Shown here one piece after another: positions 32,149 through 40,566 of a stretch of 64,000 nucleotides of DNA. Source of the DNA: CALMEC01 sp963706315 (GTDB lineage: Bacteria > Actinomycetota > Thermoleophilia > Miltoncostaeales > Miltoncostaeaceae); the NCBI GenBank assembly GCA_963706315.1, contig CAVPMA010000005.1, forward strand, positions 62,001 through 126,000, given 5' to 3'. The notes under the pieces are model-generated. The model was not told the origin of the DNA. It searched no databases and saw nothing but the letters and a program-made list of their open reading frames with translations. How positions within the stretch are numbered: position 1 is the first letter of the stretch; the number at the start of each line of letters is the position of its first letter. The position numbers and the translations under genes were made by a program.

Positions 32149-34351
32149 CACAGGCGCGACTCCGGCCGTCGACACGACGCTCCTCGACGAGCTGATCGCC
32201 GAGGTCGCGATCCACCACCCGCGGGTCGACGCGGAGGCCATCCACCGCGCCTACCTGTTCGCTGCGGAGCGCCACCATGGCCAGCTTCGCCGCTCCGGGG
32301 AGGAGTTCATCACGCACCCCGTGGGATGCGCTCGGATCTGCGCGGAGCTCGGGATGGACGGGCTGGCGATCCAGGCGGCGCTCCTGCACGACACCGTCGA
32401 GGACACCGGGGTGTTGCTCAGCGAAGTCGAGGAGCACTTCGGCAGCGAGGTCGCCGCGCTGGTCGACGGCGTCACCAAGCTCACGAAGATCCACTTCGAG
32501 AGCCAGGCCGAGCACCAGGCGGAGAACTACCGCAAGCTGATCGTCTCGATGTCGAGCGACATCCGCGTGCTCATCGTCAAGCTCGCGGACCGGCTCCACA
32601 ACATGCGCACGCTCAGCTACATGAGCAAGAACAAGCGCATCCAGAAGGCCCGCGAGACCCTCGAGATCTACGCGCCGCTCGCGCACCGCCTCGGTATCCA
32701 CGCGCTCAAGTCGGAGCTCGAGGACCTGTCGTTCGCGGCGCTCCACCCGCGGCGCTACGCCGAGATCCAGCAGCTCGTCAACCAGCGCCGCGCGGACCGC
32801 GACGCCATCGTCGCGGAGGCCGGCGAGTTCCTCGAGAGCGAACTGGAGGCGGTCGGCATCCGCCCGATCGAGATCACGGGACGCGCGAAGCACATCTACT
32901 CCATCTACGAGAAGATGACCCGGCGGGGCAAGGAGTTCAACGAGATCTACGACCTCACGGCGCTCCGGGTCATCGTCGAGTCGGTCAAGGACTGCTACGG
33001 GGCGGTCGGGATCATCCACTCGCTGTGGAAGCCCATGCCCGGGCGGTTCAAGGACTACATCGCGATGCCCAAGCTCAACATGTACCAGTCGCTGCACACG
33101 ACGGTCATCGGAAGCGCCGGGCAACCGCTGGAGATCCAGATCCGCACCGGCGAGATGCACCGCACCGCCGAGTTCGGTGTTGCTGCGCATTGGCTCTACA
33201 AGGAGGACGCCGACGGCCGGGGCGACTCCGAGCGGCTCGCGTGGCTGGGCCGGATGATGGAGTGGCAGAAGGACACGCGCGATCCGGGCGAGTTCATGGA
33301 CACCCTCCGCTCGGACCTCTACCAGGACGAGGTCTACGTCTTCACACCGAAGGGAGAGGTGCGGGCGCTCCCAGCCGGCGCGACGCCCATCGACTTCGCG
33401 TACGACGTGCACACCGACGTCGGGCACCGCACGGTGGGCGCCCGGGTCAACGGACGCATCGTGCCGCTCTCGCACAAGCTCGCCTCTGGCGACTTCGTCG
33501 AGATCCTCACGAGCAAAGCCCCGCGCGGCCCGTCACGTGACTGGCTCAACCTGGTCTCAACCGGCAAGGCGAGGTCCAAGATCCGCGCGTTCTTCCGCCG
33601 CGAGCAGCGCGAGGACGCCGAGCACCAGGGCCGCGAGCTCCTGCAGGAGCACCTGCGCAAGGCGGGCCTGCCGAGCCAGAAGGTCGCGGGATCGCCGCTG
33701 CTTCACCAGGTCATCCAGGAAATGGGGTTCAAGAAGGCCGACGAGTTCTACGTGTCGATCGGCTCCGGCCGCACGTCCGTGCAGGTGGCCGTCAACAAGG
33801 TCATCGCCCGGCTCAAGACGGGCCAGGTCGTCAGCGAGGAGCAGCCATCGGTCGAGCTCGAGCGCCGGCGCCAGAAGACCCGCAGCGCCAGCCCCTCAGG
33901 TGACCTCGGCATCTCGGTCGACGGCGTGGCCGACGTCATGGTGCGGATGGCGAACTGTTGCAAGCCCGTCCCGGGCGACGAGATCCTCGGCTACATCTCG
34001 CTCGGACGAGGGATCACGGTTCACCGGGAGGACTGCCCCAACGCCAAGGCCCTCCAGCGGAGCCCCGAGCGCTTCACGCCCGTCTCGTGGACCGGTCCCG
34101 CGCGCCGCAGCTTCCACGTCGAGCTGGCGGTCGACGGCTGGGACCGGCCCCGTATGCTCGAGGACCTCTCCCGCGCGGTCGCGGAAGCGGGCGCCAACAT
34201 CGTGAGCGCGACCTGCGCGGTCGACGACCAGATGGCCCGCACGCGCTTCACCGTCGAGATCGGCGAGATCGAGGGCCTGCGTCAGCTCATCTCGAGCCTG
34301 CGCAACGTCGACGGCGTGTTCGACGCCTACCGGGTGATTCCGGGCGCCTAG
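32129..34351 (+). CDS. rel: Bifunctional (p)ppGpp synthetase/hydrolase
   Basis: The 740-residue protein has the standard RSH architecture. The N-terminal HD hydrolase domain has FITHPVGCARICAELGMDG, LLHDTVEDT and IVKLADRLHNMRTL, so hydrolysis should be active. The synthetase domain has GRAKHIYSIYEKMTRRGKEF, NEIYDLTALRVIV and KDYIAMPKLNMYQSLHTTV. Then TGS (VYVFTPKGEVRALPAGATPI), a zinc-finger-like region and a C-terminal ACT domain follow. It controls the stringent response on stalled ribosomes. ATG 32129 follows a leaderless -10 box inside recJ. Confidence 0.96.
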   Translation: MPEQLADTGATPAVDTTLLDELIAEVAIHHPRVDAEAIHRAYLFAAERHHGQLRRSGEEFITHPVGCARICAELGMDGLAIQAALLHDTVEDTGVLLSEVEEHFGSEVAALVDGVTKLTKIHFESQAEHQAENYRKLIVSMSSDIRVLIVKLADRLHNMRTLSYMSKNKRIQKARETLEIYAPLAHRLGIHALKSELEDLSFAALHPRRYAEIQQLVNQRRADRDAIVAEAGEFLESELEAVGIRPIEITGRAKHIYSIYEKMTRRGKEFNEIYDLTALRVIVESVKDCYGAVGIIHSLWKPMPGRFKDYIAMPKLNMYQSLHTTVIGSAGQPLEIQIRTGEMHRTAEFGVAAHWLYKEDADGRGDSERLAWLGRMMEWQKDTRDPGEFMDTLRSDLYQDEVYVFTPKGEVRALPAGATPIDFAYDVHTDVGHRTVGARVNGRIVPLSHKLASGDFVEILTSKAPRGPSRDWLNLVSTGKARSKIRAFFRREQREDAEHQGRELLQEHLRKAGLPSQKVAGSPLLHQVIQEMGFKKADEFYVSIGSGRTSVQVAVNKVIARLKTGQVVSEEQPSVELERRRQKTRSASPSGDLGISVDGVADVMVRMANCCKPVPGDEILGYISLGRGITVHREDCPNAKALQRSPERFTPVSWTGPARRSFHVELAVDGWDRPRMLEDLSRAVAEAGANIVSATCAVDDQMARTRFTVEIGEIEGLRQLISSLRNVDGVFDAYRVIPGA

Positions 34352-34364
34352 CGCCGGGCCGGTC

Positions 34365-34529
34365 TCAGACGGCGACGAGCTCGCGGGCACGCGGCGCCGA
34401 GGCGCGTCCCAGCACGATGTGCAGGGCCTCGACGACCTCCCCGCAGAACGCGGTGCGGACGTCGTCGCGCATGATTCCGAGGATCGTCTCCACCGGCATC
34501 CCTGCCGGGTAGGGGCGGTCGGCGCTCAT
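34365..34529 (-). pseudogene. C-terminal fragment of an HD-GYP domain protein
   Basis: The 54-residue frame MSADRPYPAGMPVETILGIM followed by RDDVRTAFCGEVVEALHIVL matches the C-terminal end of HD-GYP cyclic-di-GMP phosphodiesterases (T-S-D-R-P-Y-R, then F-D-P-x-V-V-x-A). The HD and GYP catalytic motifs are absent upstream: the next stretch, in another frame, encodes only a short peptide starting at 34585 (MDSSHFQAPDHAAEHLARS), whose TGA overlaps this ATG. It is best read as a relic of a lost gene. Expression of a small protein cannot be excluded. Confidence 0.6.
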
Positions 34530-34678
34530 GAGCGCGCGAGGTGCTCGGCGGCGTGGTCCGGCGCCTGAAAATGTGAGGAATCCATCGGGTCGTCTCTCGG
34601 CGGGACGGCGAACGACATGAGACGGACCACCCCTGGCGGGCGAGGACATCCGCGCCGGGTGCTCCCCGGTGCGCCTGC

Positions 34679-34684
34679 TAGCCT
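34679..34684 (+). promoter_or_regulatory. -10 box (TAGCCT) of the LytR_C gene, leaderless
   Basis: TAGCCT ends 9 nt before GTG 34694; the spacer is GC-rich with no ribosome binding site. Confidence 0.5.
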
Positions 34685-34693
34685 GCGCGGGCG

Positions 34694-35455
34694 GTGCAGA
34701 AGTGGCTTGACCTCCTGACGCCCTCGGCGGCCGCGCTCTCGCTGCTCTTGGCGATCGCCCTCGTGGTTCAGGCGATTCGGCATGGGCGTGCGGTGCGTCG
34801 CCTCGAGTCCCGCCTCGCTGAGCGCGAGGGCGCTGCCGCGCGCGTGTCGCTGGACCGCCTCTCGCAGCTCTCGCGTCGGTCGAGCACCTCGACGAGCACG
34901 CTGGCACCCAAGCGCGAGCGCGAGGGACCCCAGCTCCCGCGCCTCGGGAATCTCGCGGCGATCGCCGCCGTCATCGCGCTGGTCCTGGGGACCAGCTGGT
35001 ACCTGTTCATCCGGGACGACGGGAGCGGTTCGGCGGCGACCTCCTCCACGGGTGCGACGACGACTGGGGGCACGACCACCCAGCGCCCGCAACCGGTCGC
35101 CGGCGCGAACGATCAGGTTCCCGACAACCCCACCCCGCTGCCCCAGAGCAAGGGCGCGTACACGATCCTCGTGCTCAACGGGTCCGGCGTACCGAAGGCG
35201 GCCGCGAACATGGTCCCGCTCATCGAGGCCGCCGGGTACAAGGCCGCCCCGCCGGACAACGCGAGCACCTCCGACGAGCGCACGTCGTTCGTTATGTACC
35301 TCCCGGATAAGCAGGACGTCGCGGACAACGTCGCCAAGGACCTGGGGATCAAGCGACGGGTGCCGCTCGACGGCGTTTCGGTCACGCAGGACACCCAGGA
35401 TGTCGACGCGATCGTGATCGTCGGCCTCGACCTGGCCCGCCGCAGCTCCCCCTAG
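34694..35455 (+). CDS. Membrane protein with extracytoplasmic LytR_C domain
   Basis: The 253-residue protein has an N-terminal helix (AAALSLLLAIALVVQAIRHG), a cytoplasmic-looking charged segment, and a second helix (AAIAAVIALVLGTSWYLFI, residues ~96-114). A Thr/Ser-rich linker and a C-terminal LytR_C domain (TILVLNGSGVPKAAANMVPL, DAIVIVGLDLA) follow. LytR_C is found on LytR-CpsA-Psr glycopolymer ligases and on separate envelope proteins; the catalytic LCP domain is missing here. A role in cell-wall assembly is likely but unproven. It ends before a clear intrinsic terminator. Confidence 0.85.
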   Translation: MQKWLDLLTPSAAALSLLLAIALVVQAIRHGRAVRRLESRLAEREGAAARVSLDRLSQLSRRSSTSTSTLAPKREREGPQLPRLGNLAAIAAVIALVLGTSWYLFIRDDGSGSAATSSTGATTTGGTTTQRPQPVAGANDQVPDNPTPLPQSKGAYTILVLNGSGVPKAAANMVPLIEAAGYKAAPPDNASTSDERTSFVMYLPDKQDVADNVAKDLGIKRRVPLDGVSVTQDTQDVDAIVIVGLDLARRSSP

Positions 35456-35476
35456 CGCCAACGCGGAGACCCGGGA

Positions 35477-35496
35477 TCCGCTCGGAGCGGACTTTT
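35477..35496 (+). terminator. Intrinsic terminator after the LytR_C gene
   Basis: TCCGCT pairs with AGCGGA across a CGG loop and is followed by CTTTTC. The stem starts 22 nt after the stop. The T tract makes it one of the few classical terminators in the window. Confidence 0.65.
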
Positions 35497-35544
35497 CGGG
35501 ACGGCCCGTCACCGGTGACTCGACGCACGGTCGAGGCGGGTGTA

Positions 35545-35577
35545 CGTTCGCGTGGTTCGCGTGAGGGTACGCGAACG
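35545..35577 (+). promoter_or_regulatory. Nested inverted repeats before the zinc-ribbon gene
   Basis: CGTTCGCGT (35545-35553) can pair with ACGCGAACG (35569-35577). A second TTCGCGT (35556-35562) can pair instead with the same ACGCGAA arm. The two hairpins are mutually exclusive and end against the ribosome binding site GGAGGT. This could be an operator with a repeated half-site or an RNA switch. Confidence 0.45.
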
Positions 35578-35590
35578 GAGGTCCCGCATC

Positions 35591-35899
35591 ATGGATCACA
35601 TCAGGGTTTTCGTCTCGGGAGAGCGCCAAATGGCTCCGCTCGCTGGCCAGACCGCCGTATACGCGTGCCGCCACTGCCGCGACGCCGTCAAGGTCGTCAG
35701 CCTCCGTTACCTCCCCGAGATCTGTCCGGGTTGCCTGATCTCGACGTGGGACGAGGAGGGTCGGTGCGGCAACTGGGAGCGCTGCTCGGCCGCCCGCCGG
35801 CCGGGAATCCGCGGCCGGTCCCACTGCCATGCCTGCGGCTATTCGATCTGGACGCTCGTCGGCGTGGAGGAGAGCTCGCGGCTGCTCTCGGGCGGCTGA
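35591..35899 (+). CDS. Small zinc-ribbon protein
   Basis: The 102-residue protein starts at ATG 35591, 8 nt after GGAGGT. It has two probable zinc ribbons: CRHCRDAVKVV paired with ICPGC, and RCGNWERC paired with HCHACGY. No enzymatic motif is visible. Proteins of this type often bind nucleic acid or act as adaptors. The last 61 nt overlap the end of the convergent hyuB gene. The unusual inverted repeats upstream suggest specific regulation. Confidence 0.65.
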   Translation: MDHIRVFVSGERQMAPLAGQTAVYACRHCRDAVKVVSLRYLPEICPGCLISTWDEEGRCGNWERCSAARRPGIRGRSHCHACGYSIWTLVGVEESSRLLSGG

Positions 35900-37410
35900 C
35901 CGTAGCCACCGCCACCCGGGCTCTCGATCGCGATCACGTCGCCCGGGCCGAGGTGTCCGCGCCACTTCGCCGGGAGGGGCCGGCCGTTGAGCGTCGTGCG
36001 CCCGGGCGCGCCTCCCCCACCTCCGGCCCGTCCGGACGGCCCCGCCGCCCGTCGTTCCGCGATCACGGAGACGTCCGCGTCGACCAGCACCTCGATCGCC
36101 CGGACGATCCCGTCGCCGCCGCGGTGGGCGCCCTCGCCTCCGGTCGCGGGGCGTAGCGCGTAGCGAACGACGCGGAGGGGATAGGCGCTCTCGAGCGCTT
36201 CGATCGGGGTGTTGAGGGTGTTGCTCATCGCCACGTGCACCCCCGAGGGCCCGTCCGAGTGCGCCGACGCTCCCTGACCGCCGCCGACGGTCTCGTAATA
36301 GGTGAACCCTGCGCCGCCGATGACGAGGTTGTTCATGGTGCCCTGCCCCTGGGCCGGCACGTCGATCGCCTGTCCAAGGGCGGCGAACACCGCGTCGACG
36401 ATGCGGCTTGAGGTCTCGACGTTGCCCGCCACGACGGCGGACGGCGGGGTCGCGTTGACGAGGCAGCCGGGCGGCGCGATCACCCGCACCGGAGCGAACG
36501 CCCCGGCCGAGGCGGGAATGTCGGGGTCCGTGGCGGACCGGACGACGAAGTAGACCGCCGATCTGGTCACCGCAAGCGGGCAGTTGACGTTGCCGACCGC
36601 AGCGGGGTCGGTTCCGGTGAAGTCGACCGTGAGGCCGTCGCCGCTCACGGTCACCGCAACCCTGATCCAGAGCGGGTCGGTGGTCACACCGTCACCCTCG
36701 AGCGCCTCCGCGGCCTGCCAGGTGCCATCGGGCATGGCGTCGATCGCCCTGCGCGTCCGGCGCTCGGCGTAGTCGAGCAGGGCGTCGAATGCCTCCCGCA
36801 CGCGCCCGGCGGTGTGGCGTTCGGCGACCTCGCCCAGCCGCCGCTCCGCGAGGCGGTGCGCGGCGATCTGTGCCCGCAGATCGCCCTCGCGCTCGACCGG
36901 GGTGCGGGTGTTGGCGAGCAGGAACGCGATGAGATCGCCGACCGGGTGCCCGTCGCGGACGAGACGTACGGGCGGGATGACCAGCCCCTCCTGCAGGAGC
37001 TCGCGCGACCCCGCAGGCATGCTGCCGGGCGACATCCCACCGACGTCGGCGTGGTGGGCTCGGCTCACGGCGTACGCGGCGAGCCGCCCGTCGAGGGCGA
37101 TGGGGGAGATGAGCGTGATGTCGGGAAGGTGGGTCCCGCCGCGATAGGGATCGTTGACCGCCCAGATCTCGCCCGGAACGCCCTCCCGGGCCCGCACTGC
37201 CGCCACCGCCTCGGGCATCGCGCCCAGGTGCACCGGAATCGACGCCGACTGCACCACCATGCGCCCGTCCGCGTCGAAGATCGCGGTGCTGCAGTCACGC
37301 CGTTCGGTGATGTTGGGGCTGTACGCCGACCGGATGAGTGCTGCCTCCATCTCCTCGGCCACCGCACGAAGCGCGTTGGACATCACCTGCAGGGAGACCG
37401 CGTCCATCAC
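35839..37410 (-). CDS. hyuB: Hydantoinase/oxoprolinase family protein, B subunit
   Basis: This 523-residue protein matches HyuB (N-methylhydantoinase B, also acetone carboxylase and oxoprolinase beta). It has SNALRAVAEEMEAALIRSAY, SPNITERRDCSTAIFDADGR, NDPYRGGTHLPDITLISP and the C-terminal GGEGAHRGGDGIVRAIEVLV. With HyuA it performs ATP-dependent hydrolysis of a cyclic amide such as 5-oxoproline or a hydantoin. ATG 37410 overlaps the hyuA stop by 4 nt. The exact substrate cannot be read from sequence. Confidence 0.9.
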   Translation of the reverse strand: MMDAVSLQVMSNALRAVAEEMEAALIRSAYSPNITERRDCSTAIFDADGRMVVQSASIPVHLGAMPEAVAAVRAREGVPGEIWAVNDPYRGGTHLPDITLISPIALDGRLAAYAVSRAHHADVGGMSPGSMPAGSRELLQEGLVIPPVRLVRDGHPVGDLIAFLLANTRTPVEREGDLRAQIAAHRLAERRLGEVAERHTAGRVREAFDALLDYAERRTRRAIDAMPDGTWQAAEALEGDGVTTDPLWIRVAVTVSGDGLTVDFTGTDPAAVGNVNCPLAVTRSAVYFVVRSATDPDIPASAGAFAPVRVIAPPGCLVNATPPSAVVAGNVETSSRIVDAVFAALGQAIDVPAQGQGTMNNLVIGGAGFTYYETVGGGQGASAHSDGPSGVHVAMSNTLNTPIEALESAYPLRVVRYALRPATGGEGAHRGGDGIVRAIEVLVDADVSVIAERRAAGPSGRAGGGGGAPGRTTLNGRPLPAKWRGHLGPGDVIAIESPGGGGYGQPPESSRELSSTPTSVQIE

Positions 37411-39326
37411 GCCGCTCGCTCCAGGACGATCGCTCCGGACGGACTGGGCGAGGCACGCCAGCCGGGAGCGAGCCAGGCGGTCGCGCCGTCGAGCGCGAAT
37501 ACGGCGGGCCCGGCCAGGGGGCCGGTGGGCGCGTTGCCCGCGATCTGCGGCACCGCACCGGGGCGGGTGGCCGCGAGGCGGATGGAGACGACTTCGACCG
37601 GCCGGTCGGGATCGGCGTCGCCGAAGCGGCGGCGATGCGCATGGTGGAAGGTCTCAGCGAGGGCCCCGGCGGGCCGGGTCGGATCCCAGTCAACCGTCAG
37701 GAAATGCGACTGCCCGACATAGCGGCAGTCGGCCTCCGCCTCGAGCGGCGCACCTGGCAACGCGGCGGCGAGCCGCGATTCCAGGATGGCGAGCGGAGTG
37801 GCGAGGTCGGCGTGCTCGTCGAGGGTGGTGAGCACGCTCAGGACCTCGTCCCGCCGCTCGCCGGCCACCACGAGCCCGAGCGCCGCGAGCAGCCCCGCCG
37901 CGTCCGGGAGGATCACGCGTCGCATCCCGAGCTCCTCCGCGACGTCGCATCCGTGGAGCGGACCGGCGCCGCCGAACGCCACAAGGGCCATCTCGCGGGG
38001 GTCGATGCCGCGCTCCACACTCACCACGCGCAGCGCGCGGGCCATCTCCTGGACCGCGACGGCCACGATTCCGTCGGCGCATGCCTCCACGGAGAGGCCA
38101 AGCCTCGCGGCGAGCGTCGCGACCGCGGTCTCGGCCTTCGAGGGATCGATTCGCAGTCCACCGGCGAGGGGCGCATCGGGATCGATCCGGCGGAGGACGA
38201 CGTTCGCGTCGGTGACGGTGGGCTCGACGCCGCCGCGTCCGTAGCAGGCCGGTCCCGGGTGGGCACCCGCCGAGGTCGGCCCAACGCGCAGTGCCCCGCC
38301 GTCGTCGGCCCAGGCGATGCTCCCGCCCCCTGCGGACACCGTGTGGACGTCGAGCATCGGCAGGTGCAGGGGATGACCGTTGATGCGCGTCTCGGACGTG
38401 CGAGCCGGGGCCCCGTCGATCAGGGCGACGTCGCAGCTGGTCCCGCCCATATCGAACGTGAGCACGCGCTCCTCACCGAGCTCGGTCGCGACGTAGGCGG
38501 CTCCCAGCACCCCGGCCGCCGGCCCGGACAGCACCGTCCACGCGGCGTGCCGCGAGGCTGCCGGGAGATCGATGAGCCCGCCGTTCGATTGCATGATCGC
38601 CGGGTGCGGCAGGCCGGCCGCGGCGCACCGGTCACCGAGCGCCCCGAGATACCGGCCGAGCACCGGCGCCAGGTGCGCATCGATGCACGTCGTCGAGATC
38701 CGCTCGTATTCGCGGATCTCGGGCAGCACCTCGAACGACGAGCTCACGTGGAGCCCCGGAAGCCGGCGGCGCAACTCCGCCGTGATCGTCCGCTCATGGT
38801 CCGGGTGGGCGAACGAGAAGAGCAGTCCCACCGCCGCCGCCTCGACGCCGCTGGCCCGAACCCGTTCGACGGCGGTGTCGACCGTCGCGGCGTCGAGCGG
38901 CTCGATCACGCCGTGCGGTCCGCACCGCTCGCGCACCTCGATGCGCCGCTCCCGCGGAACGATCGGCGGCGGGTGATGGGCGTCGAGACGGTAGAGGTGG
39001 GCCCGGTCCTGCCGCCGGAGCTCGATGAGATCGGCGAATCCCTCGGTCGTGACAAGGGCGATCGGGGCACCCGTGCCCTCGAGCAGCGCATTCGTGCCGA
39101 CGGTCATTCCGTGGGCGAACCCGGTCACCGCCGATGCCTCGAGCCCCGCGCGCTCGAGTGCGGCGACCACGGCCGCCACGACCGCGATGCTCTGGTCCTC
39201 GGGGGTGGTCGGAAGCTTGGCCGTCACCACGCGCCCCTCGTGCACGACGACGGCATCGGTGAACGTTCCGCCCACGTCGACGCCAACGATCGCCGTGGAT
39301 GCGGGCGGAGCGGGGAGCATCGTCAT
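37407..39326 (-). CDS. hyuA: Hydantoinase/oxoprolinase family protein, A subunit
   Basis: The ~639-residue protein starts with the ASKHA phosphate-binding loop VGVDVGGTFTDAVV and has GFAHGMTVGTNALLEGTGA, FDMGGTSCDVALIDG and LVAFGGAGPLHGCDVAEELG. These identify HyuA, the ATP-binding half of hydantoinase/oxoprolinase enzymes. ATG 39326 is chosen because a reverse-strand TACATT lies 9 nt before it and the conserved domain starts 12 residues in; the frame is open to 39389. It heads hyuA-hyuB and diverges from the glutaredoxin gene, which could share regulation since oxoproline arises from glutathione-type cycles. That link is speculative. Confidence 0.92.
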   Translation of the reverse strand: MTMLPAPPASTAIVGVDVGGTFTDAVVVHEGRVVTAKLPTTPEDQSIAVVAAVVAALERAGLEASAVTGFAHGMTVGTNALLEGTGAPIALVTTEGFADLIELRRQDRAHLYRLDAHHPPPIVPRERRIEVRERCGPHGVIEPLDAATVDTAVERVRASGVEAAAVGLLFSFAHPDHERTITAELRRRLPGLHVSSSFEVLPEIREYERISTTCIDAHLAPVLGRYLGALGDRCAAAGLPHPAIMQSNGGLIDLPAASRHAAWTVLSGPAAGVLGAAYVATELGEERVLTFDMGGTSCDVALIDGAPARTSETRINGHPLHLPMLDVHTVSAGGGSIAWADDGGALRVGPTSAGAHPGPACYGRGGVEPTVTDANVVLRRIDPDAPLAGGLRIDPSKAETAVATLAARLGLSVEACADGIVAVAVQEMARALRVVSVERGIDPREMALVAFGGAGPLHGCDVAEELGMRRVILPDAAGLLAALGLVVAGERRDEVLSVLTTLDEHADLATPLAILESRLAAALPGAPLEAEADCRYVGQSHFLTVDWDPTRPAGALAETFHHAHRRRFGDADPDRPVEVVSIRLAATRPGAVPQIAGNAPTGPLAGPAVFALDGATAWLAPGWRASPSPSGAIVLERAA

Positions 39327-39403
39327 CGCCACTGAAATGTATCGGCCGGGCGCCGGCGCGCCCGCCGCGGCTACAGTGGTCGCGTCCAAGTCCGGGAGGA
39401 ACG

Positions 39404-39730
39404 ATGATCCGGCTCTACCAGCTCGAGCGGTGCCCGTGGTGCGCGGCAGCGAGGCAGGGACTCGCGAACGTCGGAGCCGAGTACGAGGTCGTCGAGGTCC
39501 CGCGCGAGCGGTCGGAGCGGTCCGAGGTGCTCGAGCTCTCGGGGCAGCCGCTGGTGCCGGTGATCGTCGACGGCGACACGGTCGTGTGGGACTCGCGCCG
39601 GATCGTGCGCTACCTCTACGAGACGTACGCCGGCGCCGAGCGCACGCGTTCGATCAGGGAGCTGCCCGACGACGTCGGCGGGGTGCGGATCCTCGGCGGG
39701 GACGGGGTCGCCAACTCCGCTGGGGCCTAA
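39404..39730 (+). CDS. Glutaredoxin-like thioredoxin-fold protein
   Basis: The 108-residue protein begins MIRLYQLERCPWCAAARQGL, with a CPWC redox centre, and continues with QPLVPVIVDGDTVVWDSRRI, the cis-Pro and glutathione-site region of glutaredoxins and GST N-domains. It probably reduces disulfides or binds a low-molecular-weight thiol. ATG 39404 follows GGGAGGA; TACAGT at 39372-39377 is a likely -10 box. The last ~20 residues (LPDDVGGVRILGGDG) extend beyond the usual fold. It overlaps the convergent SPOR gene by 4 nt. Confidence 0.88.
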   Translation: MIRLYQLERCPWCAAARQGLANVGAEYEVVEVPRERSERSEVLELSGQPLVPVIVDGDTVVWDSRRIVRYLYETYAGAERTRSIRELPDDVGGVRILGGDGVANSAGA

Positions 39731-40566
39731 GCCTCTTCGATCCGCGCCGCGTAGGCGCCCGCGTAGGTGTTCCGCAGGATGTTCGCCTGGTTGATGGCCT
39801 CGGTCCGGCTGCTGTAGACGCCCGAGTACACGACCCAGTAGTCGGGCTCGAGGGTCGCGTACAGCGAGGACTCGATGAGTCCCGCCGATCGGCCGGTTGC
39901 GCGTACCCGGTCGCGGAAGGCAGCGGCGTCGGACTCGCTCGTCGTGCTCGCCAGGATCACGGTCCAGCCGCTCGTCCCGTCGGGCCAGGTGTCGGCGCCG
40001 GCGGGCGTCGTGGGTGTGGTCGTCGGCGTCGTGAACGTCGGCGTGGTCGTGGGTGACGTGAACGTGGTCACGTCCGTCGGGGTCGTCGGGAACGTCGAGG
40101 TGGTGGGGAAGGTTGAGGTGGTTGGGAACGTCGACGTGGTCGGGAACGTCGGCTGCGTGTCGGTCACGTCGACGGAGCTCGTCGGCTCTGTCCCGGACGT
40201 CGTTGTTGGGAAGCTCGGGAGGGTGGTGGAGGTCGAGATCGTCGTGCCGGTGGGCGTGATGACGACGGCCGTCTCGTCGTCCTTGGCGATCGCGTAGGCG
40301 AGCGCCCCCGCGCCGACGCCGAGCGCGACAAGCCCAATGGCGATGATCCCGGCGGGACCGATCCTCCGGCTCAGCTTGGGCGCGTTCGGCGTCGGCGCGC
40401 CGCACTCGAGGCAGTAGGGCTGACCAGGCTCCAGCGGGTTGCCGCACTCCGCGCAGGTCGGCACGACGGGCTCCGGGGGCTCGGTGCTCTCCGGCTCGGC
40501 GCCGGGCCCGTCGCCGTCCGGACGATCGGGCTCGTCGTCGGGAAGCGTGACGTGGTCGTCGCTCAT
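39727..40566 (-). CDS. Zinc-ribbon, transmembrane SPOR-domain protein
   Basis: The 279 residues run: acidic N-terminus; zinc ribbon (CAECGNPLEPGQPYCLECG, residues ~38-56); one helix (AGIIAIGLVALGVGAGALAY); a Thr/Pro/Ser linker with FPTTST repeated four times; and a C-terminal SPOR domain (WTVILASTTSESDAAAFRDR, WVVYSGVYSSRTEAINQAN). SPOR domains bind denuded septal peptidoglycan, so this would span the membrane with a cytoplasmic zinc ribbon. It overlaps the upstream zinc-ribbon gene by 4 nt. Division or cell-wall sensing is inferred. Confidence 0.82.
   Translation of the reverse strand: MSDDHVTLPDDEPDRPDGDGPGAEPESTEPPEPVVPTCAECGNPLEPGQPYCLECGAPTPNAPKLSRRIGPAGIIAIGLVALGVGAGALAYAIAKDDETAVVITPTGTTISTSTTLPSFPTTTSGTEPTSSVDVTDTQPTFPTTSTFPTTSTFPTTSTFPTTPTDVTTFTSPTTTPTFTTPTTTPTTPAGADTWPDGTSGWTVILASTTSESDAAAFRDRVRATGRSAGLIESSLYATLEPDYWVVYSGVYSSRTEAINQANILRNTYAGAYAARIEEA

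Noticed and set aside
40020..40150. Short repeats resembling a CRISPR array
   Set aside because: They are codon repeats for the FPTTST linker of the SPOR protein; there are no regular spacers.
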